Shown here: positions 1 to 6,638 of the stretch, piece by piece
How the letters are laid out: each line of letters begins with the position of its first letter
Numbering within the stretch: the stretch's first letter is position 1
Origin: Betaproteobacteria bacterium
Lineage (GTDB): Bacteria; Pseudomonadota; Gammaproteobacteria; Burkholderiales; SG8-41
Direction of reading: 5' to 3'
Assembly: GCA_025356695.1 (NCBI GenBank)
Contig: JANXSE010000304.1
Location: 1-10,351, forward strand
Length of the DNA: 10,351 nt
Notes under the pieces: generated by a model
Database searches by the model: none
The model's input: the letters and a program-made list of their open reading frames with translations, nothing else
Told to the model about the DNA's origin: nothing
Program-made: the position numbers and the translations under genes

Positions 1-1052
1 AGTATGACCGTATCGGCGCTCTTCGCCCACGCCGCAAGGTCTTGTTTGGTCCGCTTGAGCAGGGGCCCGAGCTGCGGCGATAGCATGAACGCGCGCTCCA
101 TGCCCGGCAACAACGGCGGCAGGATCAGCACGAGGCGGCTGCCGCTTGCGTGCAGCTCGCGCGCCAGTTGCGTCAATCGTTCCAGCACTTGCGGATGCGG
201 CGCGCCGCCGCTCTTGATCAGATCGACTGCATATTTGGAACTCGGCACCACCGCGCTGGCAATCAAAGCGTCGACACGACGCGCGGCAACCGGTTCGAGG
301 TTGGCGAAGGTCGCGCTGCCGTCGTAACGAAAACCCGTGCAGCTACCGCGGAAGATGGTGTCGAAATCACGCGCCGGCGTGCCGTCGGCACAGTGATATT
401 CCGCGCTGCCGCCGGCAAAAAACATCGCGCGGAACGCCGCGGCGGGCGCCGGGCCGCGCGCAATCTGCGCCAGGCTGGCGAACAGATTTTTCACGCGCGG
501 CAACGACAAGGCATCCTGCAACTGTTGCGTCAACGGAACCGCACTCGGCGCTGCCGGCGCGGCGGCATCCGGCGGCGCGACAACAACCTGCCCCGCCAAT
601 CCGGCGCCGCGGTACAGAAACCCGACCGCCCAATCGAGCGGTATGACGACGACTTTGAGTTTGCCCGGATAGGTCCGCAACATGAACTCGGCCTCGCCCA
701 GGGCGATCGGCAATTCGTTGCCGGTCTGCGAAAAATTGTAAATCGCAAGGCCGGCCGGAAAATGTTCCTGCGTCAATCCCATCATGGTCGAAGAGCCGAA
801 TACGATGGCGTTGATTTCGGGCAAGCGGTCGAACAGGCGCGCCGACTTGAACGGCCGGTTGGCCGATAGCGGCGGCGCATAGGTGACGCCGCGCGTTGCC
901 TGCTGCCAGCGGCTCGCTTCGATCACCTCGTTACCGCCGCCGAGACTGCGCAATCCCAGCAGATAGTTGAGGACGACGACCGGCAGCAGCGCCGCGGCGC
1001 AGACGGCAATGAAAAGCAAGGTGTAGCGGCGGTGGCTGCGTTCGTCGTTCAT
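1..1052 (-). CDS. SGNH-hydrolase-like, membrane-anchored partner of the MBOAT acyltransferase (3' end outside window)
   Basis: An uninterrupted frame of 350 codons starts at the ATG at 1052-1050 and leaves the window without a stop. It overlaps the stop of the upstream MBOAT gene in a TGATG junction, and no Shine-Dalgarno is visible, so translation probably depends on coupling. Residues about 10-32 form one membrane anchor after a short charged N-terminus, placing the rest in the periplasm. A GSST sequence at residues 86-89 fits the nucleophile block of SGNH/GDSL esterases. YNFSQTGN at 105-112 resembles the Asn/Gly block, and strand-like stretches end in IPLDW (137-141) and LPPLLPG (311-317). 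An Ala/Pro-rich stretch (159-173) and two cysteines (221, 238) that could form a disulfide are also present. The C-terminal Asp-x-x-His block expected for this fold would lie beyond the edge. By analogy with AlgJ/AlgX and DltD-type partners, it probably passes acyl groups from the MBOAT protein to a glycan. The exact substrate is unknown. Confidence 0.8.
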   Translation of the reverse strand, partial: MNDERSHRRYTLLFIAVCAAALLPVVVLNYLLGLRSLGGGNEVIEASRWQQATRGVTYAPPLSANRPFKSARLFDRLPEINAIVFGSSTMMGLTQEHFPAGLAIYNFSQTGNELPIALGEAEFMLRTYPGKLKVVVIPLDWAVGFLYRGAGLAGQVVVAPPDAAAPAAPSAVPLTQQLQDALSLPRVKNLFASLAQIARGPAPAAAFRAMFFAGGSAEYHCADGTPARDFDTIFRGSCTGFRYDGSATFANLEPVAARRVDALIASAVVPSSKYAVDLIKSGGAPHPQVLERLTQLARELHASGSRLVLILPPLLPGMERAFMLSPQLGPLLKRTKQDLAAWAKSADTVI

Positions 1053-2608
1053 CAGAACTGGAAATACAAAAATTCGGACTGCCGGTGCAAATTGAAAATC
1101 GCCAGTGTCACCAGCAGCGCGGCAATCAGCGCGTAGACCGGCCGCGGCGACCATTTGAAACGCCCGCTACTCACATCCGCAGGCAGCGTCAGCGCCGGCC
1201 GGTACGCTGATAGAAATTGCTGGGTGTTCGGTGCAAACCAGACCACCAGCAACAAGATCCAGATCCAGTTGATCAGCCCGCCGCTGACCAGATCGCGTGT
1301 GTCGCCGAACACCACGCCGTGCGCCGCCAGCCATTGTCCGAAGCCCCCCCACTTCGGCAGCCAGAAATCCGGCAGCACCAGGCCGTTGCAACCGGCCATC
1401 GCCTTGAGCATGACGATTGCTGCAGTCATGTCACTGGCACGGAACACCACCCACGCCACCACCACCGCAACGAAAGTCAGCAAACCACCGCATGCGCGCC
1501 CCACGACGCCCGATGTTTTGAGATCGTGGCCGAGCCGCCCTCGCAACGCCTGCCAGCCGTGATTGATGGCGAGATAGCCGCCGTGCAGCGCCCCCCACAG
1601 CACAAACGTCCAGCCGGCGCCATGCCACAGACCGCCCAACACCATCGTAATCATCAAATTCACATAGCGGCGCGCCGGCCCCTTGCGATTGCCGCCGAGC
1701 GGCACGTAGAGGTAATCGCGCAGAAAACGCGATAACGTCATATGCCAGCGCCGCCAGAACTCGATGATGTTGACGGCCTTGTAGGGTGAATGGAAGTTAA
1801 GCGGCAGCGTGACACCGAACAGCCGCGAGAGGCCGATCGCCATGTCGGAATAACCCGAGAAATCGAAATAGAGCTGGAAGGTGTAGGCCAGTGCACCACC
1901 CCAGGCCTCGAGCGCGGTGAGCGTGACGCCCGACGAAGCGGCATCAAATACCGGCCGTGCGTAAGCACCCATCGGATCAGCCAGCATCACTTTCTTGAAC
2001 AGCCCGATGGCGAAAATCGTCAGGCCGACGGCGGCGTTTTCATAATTAAAACGGTAGGTTTCGGCGCGACGGAACTGCGGCATCATCTCGGCGTGATGCA
2101 GCACCGGCCCGGCAATCAGATGCGGGAAGTAGGTGACGAACAGGCTGTAATGCACGAAGTTGTATTCGCGCACCTTGCCGAAATAGACATCGGCGAGAAA
2201 CGCAATCTGGGTGAAGGTGAAAAACGAAATCCCCAGCGGCAGAATGATTTCGCCAAGGGACAGACTGGCGCCACTCAGGTGGTTGAGGCTGGCCAGAAAA
2301 AAATTCGCATACTTGAAGTAAGCGAGCAACAGCAGATTGGCCGTCACCGCAGTAATGAGCAGCGATTTCGCGCGCGCCTGTGCACCGGCCGCCATCGCGC
2401 GACCGATCGTCGTGCCGAATGAAAAATTGCAGACAATCGACGCCGCCAGCAATACCACGTAGAGCGGGTTCCACCAACCGTAAAAGAACAGCGAGGCGGC
2501 CGTCAACCACGCTGCCGCCAGCATCGGCGCGATGCGCGCCAGCAGGAAAAATCCTGCCAGCGTGAGCGGCAGAAACAAAAAGATAAACGCGTTGGAATTG
2601 AACAGCAT
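1052..2608 (-). CDS. MBOAT family O-acyltransferase (AlgI-like)
   Basis: This 518-residue polytopic membrane protein belongs to the membrane-bound O-acyltransferase family, in the AlgI/PatA/DltB-like bacterial branch. These enzymes move an acetyl or other acyl group across the inner membrane for esterification of an extracytoplasmic glycan. The start MLFNSNAFIFLFLP is typical of AlgI homologues and fixes the ATG at 2608. The conserved core is clear: EFWRRWHMTLSRFLRDYLY (residues 283-301) carries one conserved His (289), followed by PLGGNRKG, and GGLWHGAGW (325-333) carries the family's catalytic His (329). It ends in LYFQF, a common end for this family. No good Shine-Dalgarno precedes the start, and the 43 bases separating it from wecE hold no visible terminator. 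The next gene is an SGNH-type protein that overlaps it by one base, the usual two-part arrangement for alginate, cellulose or peptidoglycan O-acetylation. The acceptor cannot be told from sequence; neighbours suggest a lipopolysaccharide or other surface sugar. The coding strand carries a run of seven G (1344-1350). Confidence 0.93.
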   Translation of the reverse strand: MLFNSNAFIFLFLPLTLAGFFLLARIAPMLAAAWLTAASLFFYGWWNPLYVVLLAASIVCNFSFGTTIGRAMAAGAQARAKSLLITAVTANLLLLAYFKYANFFLASLNHLSGASLSLGEIILPLGISFFTFTQIAFLADVYFGKVREYNFVHYSLFVTYFPHLIAGPVLHHAEMMPQFRRAETYRFNYENAAVGLTIFAIGLFKKVMLADPMGAYARPVFDAASSGVTLTALEAWGGALAYTFQLYFDFSGYSDMAIGLSRLFGVTLPLNFHSPYKAVNIIEFWRRWHMTLSRFLRDYLYVPLGGNRKGPARRYVNLMITMVLGGLWHGAGWTFVLWGALHGGYLAINHGWQALRGRLGHDLKTSGVVGRACGGLLTFVAVVVAWVVFRASDMTAAIVMLKAMAGCNGLVLPDFWLPKWGGFGQWLAAHGVVFGDTRDLVSGGLINWIWILLLVVWFAPNTQQFLSAYRPALTLPADVSSGRFKWSPRPVYALIAALLVTLAIFNLHRQSEFLYFQF

Positions 2609-2651
2609 GGCGGCGCGTCAGCGTACGGCCCGCTTGGGGACGAAACGCAGA

Positions 2652-3806
2652 TTAATGCGCGCCGGCGCCACGCGTTGCGTAAAAGCCTTTGACTGCGTCG
2701 ATCACCGCGTCGACTTCGGCATCGCTGATGCCGTAATAGAGCGGCAGCCGCAGCAGGCGCGCACTGAGATCGTCGGTGACCGCAAAACTGCCGCTGGCGC
2801 GGCCCCAGCGCATGCCGCCCGGCGAAGAATGCAGCGGCACGTAATGCGAAACCGATAGCATGTCGCGCGCCTTCAGATGCGCAGCCAGGGCCATGCGTGC
2901 ATCCAGCGTCTCGGGCAGCACGTAGAAGATATGCGCATTGGCCACGCGATCCGGATATTCGGCCCGCGGCAACTCCAGCGCACCGCCCGCCGCAAGTTCG
3001 GACAACCCCGCGTAATAACGCGCCCAGACGGCCTTGCGGCGCGCAATCACCTCGTCGCCGTGCGCCAACTGGGCTTCGAGAAATGCCGCCACCAGTTCGC
3101 TCGGCAGAAACGACGAGCCGATGTCGACCCAGGTGTACTTGTCGACCTCGCCGCGCAGAAAGCGGCTGCGATTGGTGCCCTTCTCGCGGATGATTTCGGC
3201 ACGCTCGATCAAGCGCTCGTCATTGATCAGGAGGGCACCGCCCTCCCCGCTGATGAGATTTTTGGTTTCGTGAAAACTGAAACAGCCGAGTTGACCGATG
3301 GTGCCGAGATTACGCCCCTTGTAGGTCGCCAGCAGGGCCTGCGCTGCATCTTCGACCACCATCAGATGGTGTTTAGCAGCAATCGCCATGATCGCATCCA
3401 TCTCGCAGGCGACACCGGCGTAGTGCACCACCGCAATCGCCTTCGTGCGCGGCGTGATCGCCGCCTCAATCAGGCGCTCGTCGATATTCACTGTGTCGGC
3501 GCGCACGTCAACGAACACCGGCACCGCGCCGCGCAGGGCAAATGCGTTGGCGGTCGAGACAAAGGTGTACGACGGCATGATCACTTCATCGCCCGGCGCC
3601 AGATCGCAGAGCATGGCTGACATCTCCAGCGCGCCGGTGCATGAGTGCGTGAGCAACGCACGCTTGCAGCCGAGGCGCTGCTCCAGCCACTGATTGCAGC
3701 GCTTGGTGTAATAGCCGTCGCCCGACAGATGGCCGCGCGCCAGCGCGTCGGCGATATTGGCAAGCTCGGCGCCGACAGCAGAAGGTTTGTTGAAAGGTAT
3801 TTTCAT
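2652..3806 (-). CDS. wecE: dTDP-4-amino-4,6-dideoxygalactose transaminase (WecE/RffA)
   Basis: This is a PLP-dependent sugar aminotransferase of the DegT/DnrJ/EryC1/StrS family, 384 residues against 376 for E. coli WecE. Long stretches match E. coli WecE as I remember it, including PGDEVIMPSYTFVSTANAF (71-89), VVHYAGVACEMD (126-137), GCFSFHETKN (174-183) and EIIREKGTNRSRF. The catalytic lysine that forms the Schiff base is Lys182, and EDAAQ (152-156) supplies the aspartate that contacts the PLP ring nitrogen. WecE converts dTDP-4-keto-6-deoxyglucose plus glutamate to dTDP-4-amino-4,6-dideoxy-D-galactose in the cytoplasm. The product is the substrate of WecD, and a WecD-like gene lies three genes upstream in the same operon. 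The start at 3806 lies four bases past the stop of the methyltransferase gene. Specificity among close relatives (4-amino galacto versus other sugars) is inferred from similarity, but the match is strong. Confidence 0.92.
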   Translation of the reverse strand: MKIPFNKPSAVGAELANIADALARGHLSGDGYYTKRCNQWLEQRLGCKRALLTHSCTGALEMSAMLCDLAPGDEVIMPSYTFVSTANAFALRGAVPVFVDVRADTVNIDERLIEAAITPRTKAIAVVHYAGVACEMDAIMAIAAKHHLMVVEDAAQALLATYKGRNLGTIGQLGCFSFHETKNLISGEGGALLINDERLIERAEIIREKGTNRSRFLRGEVDKYTWVDIGSSFLPSELVAAFLEAQLAHGDEVIARRKAVWARYYAGLSELAAGGALELPRAEYPDRVANAHIFYVLPETLDARMALAAHLKARDMLSVSHYVPLHSSPGGMRWGRASGSFAVTDDLSARLLRLPLYYGISDAEVDAVIDAVKGFYATRGAGAH

Positions 3807-3810
3807 AGGT

Positions 3811-4683
3811 TCATATCATGCGTTGCGCCAGTAGCAGGCGCGACCCGCCCATCGAAAAACGGACGCCACAACGAATCAGCATCCGTTCGCATGCCAGTGC
3901 GACGGCCAGAATTGAATTGGTCACGGCGCCGACCTTCAATTCAGCCAATACATCATATTCGCCCCGCGGCGACGGCCTGGCGCGGCGCGACAGCAGCATC
4001 AGCGGCAGCAACAGGGAAACAAACGAAGTCGTCATCATGATTTTAAATCCGGCCGCTGCTACTTTCTCTGCAATTTCGGCGGCGGCATAGCGCCGCACGT
4101 GATGCGCATGTTCGTCGTAACGGCTCCACAAAAAACGGTGCTGGGGTACCGTCAAAATCAATCCGCCACCCGGCCGCAGGGCGCGGCAGGCCTGTGCCAG
4201 CACACCGCGGTCGTCTTCGATGTGTTCCAGCACGTCGAACAGGCCGATGATATCAAAGTGTCCGGCAAACGGGATGGCGCGCGCGTCCATCTGGAACAAA
4301 CTGGCGCGCGGCACACGGCCGGAGGCAAACGGCAGGCCGCGGCTCGAAATTTCACTGGCATGCAGTTGCAGATCGGGCCTGCCCGCCGCCACGCCGGCCA
4401 GCACATAACCGGTACCGCAACCGATTTCGAGATAATCGCGCGCCTGCGGAAAATATTTTCGCAGTGCCCAGATCAGCAGCGCATTGCGCGCGCGAAACCA
4501 GTAATTGTCCGATTCCAGGCGAAAGAGTTCGGCAAAATAGCGGTCGTCGTAACCGTCGTTATCGACCGCCAATGCCGGCGCGAAAGCAGGAAAGCCGTCG
4601 ATCATTTCGGGCGCATGACCGCAGGCGTCGCAGCGCCAGTTCGCCGCCCGTATTTCCGCCTCGCAGCGCAGACATACCCTCAA
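3811..4683 (-). CDS. Class I SAM-dependent methyltransferase with N-terminal zinc ribbon
   Basis: The 290-residue protein starts with a C-x2-C-x10-C-x2-C arrangement (Cys4, 7, 18, 21) that looks like a small zinc ribbon. A Rossmann methyltransferase domain follows. Motif I is YLEIGCGTGYV (84-94), an acidic residue that may bind the SAM ribose is in HASEIS (108-113), and FDIIGLFDVLEHIED (143-157) with LRPGGGLILTVP (169-180) form the later motifs typical of the Methyltransf_11/23 group. A hydrophobic stretch at about 219-232 may associate with the membrane. The start is TTG at 4683-4681; it overlaps the TGA of the upstream gene by four bases and has GGGAG six bases before it. No ATG further inside would keep the cysteine ribbon. 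The substrate is not recognisable. Its place between sugar-nucleotide and acyltransferase genes suggests methylation of a sugar, a lipid-linked intermediate or a polysaccharide end, but that is inference. Confidence 0.85.
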   Translation of the reverse strand: MRVCLRCEAEIRAANWRCDACGHAPEMIDGFPAFAPALAVDNDGYDDRYFAELFRLESDNYWFRARNALLIWALRKYFPQARDYLEIGCGTGYVLAGVAAGRPDLQLHASEISSRGLPFASGRVPRASLFQMDARAIPFAGHFDIIGLFDVLEHIEDDRGVLAQACRALRPGGGLILTVPQHRFLWSRYDEHAHHVRRYAAAEIAEKVAAAGFKIMMTTSFVSLLLPLMLLSRRARPSPRGEYDVLAELKVGAVTNSILAVALACERMLIRCGVRFSMGGSRLLLAQRMI

Positions 4684-5042
4684 CCCTGGCTCCCGACGAT
4701 GATGCCGAGCACCACCAGCGCGGCACCGGCCATTTTGAGCGGCGTAATCGCTTCATGAAAAATCACGCCGCTCAAGACCATGACGAGCACGAAAGCCAGT
4801 GTGGTGAACGGATAGGCATGTGACAGCGGCAGCTTGGTCATCGCCGCCATCCAGGTCACCGAGGCCAGCAGCGCGGCGGCCAGACCCGACAATATCCACG
4901 GGTTCAACATCAGACGCGCCAGAAATTCAATTTTTTGCCCGGCATCATCCGGCAGCGCGCCGGCTTCGAGCACCTGCCATTTGATGACGATCTGCCCGTA
5001 GACCGTCAGCAAGACGGTGCACAATACATAAACATAGCTCAT
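4680..5042 (-). CDS. Small EamA/SMR-type membrane protein, ArnE-like flippase subunit
   Basis: The 120-residue protein has four predicted membrane segments (about 1-21, 46-66, 73-95 and 101-117), the size and layout of small multidrug resistance proteins and of ArnE/ArnF. Like ArnE it has a GQ-x3-K element in the first helix (residues 16-21). The second half also matches: a P-x3-AYP motif (72-78), a HE pair before the last helix (96-97) and a glycine-rich end. ArnE and ArnF move undecaprenyl-phosphate aminoarabinose across the inner membrane. Two genes upstream lies an ArnC-like glycosyltransferase, so a role in flipping an undecaprenyl-phosphate sugar is plausible. I chose the ATG at 5042: it forms an ATGA overlap with the wecD-like stop, a GGGTGG sequence lies close upstream, and the protein then begins directly with the first helix. 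A longer start at 5180 would add 46 polar residues encoded inside wecD. A drug or small-molecule exporter remains possible. Confidence 0.82.
   Translation of the reverse strand: MSYVYVLCTVLLTVYGQIVIKWQVLEAGALPDDAGQKIEFLARLMLNPWILSGLAAALLASVTWMAAMTKLPLSHAYPFTTLAFVLVMVLSGVIFHEAITPLKMAGAALVVLGIIVGSQG
4690..4694 (-). promoter_or_regulatory. Shine-Dalgarno supporting the TTG start of the methyltransferase
   Basis: GGGAG on the minus strand lies six bases before the TTG at 4683-4681, inside the last codons of the ArnE-like gene. It is the best ribosome-binding site I found at any junction of the operon. It decides the start, because the next possible starts would cut off the cysteine ribbon. Confidence 0.6.
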
Positions 5043-5713
5043 GGCACCACCCGATGATAGATATCGACCGGTTTGCGAAAACGAAACCCCAGCGCTGAAT
5101 ACAGATTGATGACCGCGATGTTGACGAAGGAGATCGAACTGCGGATCTCCGTCTGCCCCTGTTCGAACAGGTGGCGGCACACCGCGCTCCAGAAATATTT
5201 AGCCAGCCCGCGGCCGCGGTGTGCGTCGCCCATGGCGTGCAGGACAAGGCTGCCGTTGATGTGGGCGATGAAGCCCGCCACCTCGTCTTTGTACAACAGG
5301 CCCAGCACACGGCCTTCGCCGTAGAGCTGACCCAGCCAGTTTTCGTAGCGCCGGTCAGCGCGCGTCCGCTCGATATTGAAGTCGCGGTGAAAACGCCCGT
5401 GCAGAAATGCGGAGCGGCAGATGGCAGCAAGCGGCTCCAGCGGAACATCGTTGCTGAAGGACACCGCCGGGTCGTTAAAGCGGGCGAGTTTGTCCGGCGT
5501 GCACCACGGCTCGATCAGGGTATCGCAATAATAAAAACCGGCGTCGTGCAGAAAGCGTTTGTCGGCCAGCGGATCGATCTTGGCTGTGTAATGCCCGGGC
5601 CGCTCAAGCGCACGCGCAACAACCGCCACATCCGGATCGACGATTTCATAACAGTCAAAACCGAACGCCGCGCCGTCCCACGGCACCGGCTTAATCCGGT
5701 CGTGATCGTTCAT
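5039..5713 (-). CDS. wecD: WecD-like GNAT acetyltransferase (dTDP-4-amino-4,6-dideoxygalactose N-acetyltransferase)
   Basis: The product has 224 residues, the same length as E. coli WecD/RffC. The resemblance is scattered but collinear: I-x-P-x3-W-x3-FFG-like (residues 7-18), AKI near 44-46, an AF-x3-RF element (102-108) followed by a YxxW stretch, and a GNAT domain in the second half. The acetyl-CoA loop is AHRGRGLA (164-171), fitting R/Q-x-x-G-x-G/A. NIAVINLYSALGF (198-210) carries Tyr205, at the place of the general acid tyrosine of WecD. WecD acetylates the 4-amino group of dTDP-4-amino-4,6-dideoxygalactose, giving dTDP-Fuc4NAc. WecE, which makes that substrate, is encoded in the same operon, and this is the main support for the name. 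The start overlaps the end of the glycosyltransferase gene by 23 bases and has no clear Shine-Dalgarno, so it is probably coupled. A related sugar N-acetyltransferase with another substrate is possible. Confidence 0.78.
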   Translation of the reverse strand: MNDHDRIKPVPWDGAAFGFDCYEIVDPDVAVVARALERPGHYTAKIDPLADKRFLHDAGFYYCDTLIEPWCTPDKLARFNDPAVSFSNDVPLEPLAAICRSAFLHGRFHRDFNIERTRADRRYENWLGQLYGEGRVLGLLYKDEVAGFIAHINGSLVLHAMGDAHRGRGLAKYFWSAVCRHLFEQGQTEIRSSISFVNIAVINLYSALGFRFRKPVDIYHRVVP

Positions 5714-6632
5714 TGAATGTGCTGTGGTTGATCACGTAGAGCGGGCGCCGCTTGGTTTCGTCGTAGGTCTTGCCCAGATAGATGCCGAGGATGCCGAGGA
5801 TCGCGATGATGATGCCACCGATGAAATAGACCGACACGATCAGGCTGCTCCAGCCGGTGACGGGCGAACCGTGGAACAGCGCCAGAAACAGAATATAGAG
5901 GCCGTACAAAAACGCGCAGAATGCAATGAAGAAGCCGAACCGTATTGCCAGCCGCAGCGGCTTGTCCGAATAGGCGATGATGGTTTCGGCGCCGAGCCGC
6001 CACAACTTGCCAAACGTGTAAGTGGACTCGCCCTCGAAACGCTCGTCGTGCTGTACGTCAATGCTGGAGGCGGGAAACCCCATCCAGTTGATCAAGCTGC
6101 CGAAGAAGCGCGAGCGCTCGCGCATGTTGCGATAGTTGGCGACGACTTTGCGCGAAACGATGCGAAAGTTGCCCGCCTGCGGGTCGTAATCCATGTCGGC
6201 CAGCCAGCTGAAGACGCTGTAGTACAGCCACGACGACAGGCGCTTCAACAGCGGGTCGCTGCGCTTGCCGCGCCGCGCCACCACGATTTCATGGCCCTCC
6301 TGCGCCTTGGCGTAAAGGCGCGGGATTTCCTCGGGGCGGTCCTGCAGATCGCAATCCATCACCACCACCCAGTCGCCGTCGCAATGATCGAGGCCGGCGG
6401 TAATGCCGTAGTGCTGGCCGAAATTGCGGCTGAACTGGATGCCTTTGACGCGCGGATCGCGCTGTGCGAGCTCGACGATCAGCGGCCACGAACGGTCGCC
6501 GCCACAGTCTTCGACGAGCACGATCTCGAAATCCGCCGTCACCGACTCGAGCGCCGCCCTGAGCCGCCGGTACAGTTCTTCGAGGCAGGACTCCGCCCGG
6601 TAGACGGGGATAACGACTGAGATATGGGCCAT
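5691..6632 (-). CDS. Family 2 glycosyltransferase, ArnC/GtrB-like polyprenyl-phosphate sugar transferase
   Basis: The 313-residue protein has a cytoplasmic GT-A domain followed by two membrane helices (about 230-254 and 262-287), the layout of ArnC, GtrB and dolichol-phosphate-mannose-synthase-like enzymes. The start ISVVIPVYRAE (4-14) is the usual family 2 nucleotide-binding strand. SRNFGQHYGITAGLDH (68-83) matches the RNYGQHSA-type element of ArnC. MDCDLQDRPEEIP (92-104) holds the DxD metal-binding aspartates (93, 95). ESTYTFGKLWRL (202-213) and IYLGKTYDETKRRPLYVI at the end are also typical. Such enzymes transfer one sugar from a nucleotide donor to undecaprenyl phosphate at the inner face of the membrane. 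The donor cannot be read from sequence; the neighbouring wecD and wecE suggest a 4-amino or 4-acetamido-6-deoxy sugar. It starts six bases after the msbA stop and overlaps the next gene by 23 bases. Confidence 0.9.
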   Translation of the reverse strand: MAHISVVIPVYRAESCLEELYRRLRAALESVTADFEIVLVEDCGGDRSWPLIVELAQRDPRVKGIQFSRNFGQHYGITAGLDHCDGDWVVVMDCDLQDRPEEIPRLYAKAQEGHEIVVARRGKRSDPLLKRLSSWLYYSVFSWLADMDYDPQAGNFRIVSRKVVANYRNMRERSRFFGSLINWMGFPASSIDVQHDERFEGESTYTFGKLWRLGAETIIAYSDKPLRLAIRFGFFIAFCAFLYGLYILFLALFHGSPVTGWSSLIVSVYFIGGIIIAILGILGIYLGKTYDETKRRPLYVINHSTFNERSRPD

Positions 6633-6638
6633 GAAGCG

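Noticed and set aside
150..869. Plus-strand open frame of 239 codons at the left edge
   Set aside because: It is Arg-rich and has no recognisable domain. The minus-strand frame over the same bases is open throughout, has a membrane anchor and SGNH motifs, and overlaps the MBOAT stop.
1790..2422. Plus-strand open frame of 210 codons
   Set aside because: It is antisense to the MBOAT gene, whose conserved motifs show which strand is coding.
5043..5180. 46-residue N-terminal extension of the ArnE-like protein (start at 5180)
   Set aside because: The extension is polar, lies inside wecD and is unlike the family. The ATG at 5042 gives an ATGA overlap and the expected length.
2652..5713. Calling the block an enterobacterial common antigen cluster
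   Set aside because: Only WecD and WecE are found. WecA, WecB, WecC, WecF, Wzx and Wzy are not in the window.
5724..6620. Plus-strand open frame of 298 codons
   Set aside because: It is antisense to the glycosyltransferase and mirrors its codon pattern. There are no motifs and no ribosome-binding context.
4680..6632. Calling the block an aminoarabinose (arn) operon
   Set aside because: Only ArnC- and ArnE-like proteins are present. ArnA, ArnB, ArnD and ArnT are absent, and the aminotransferase is WecE rather than ArnB-like.
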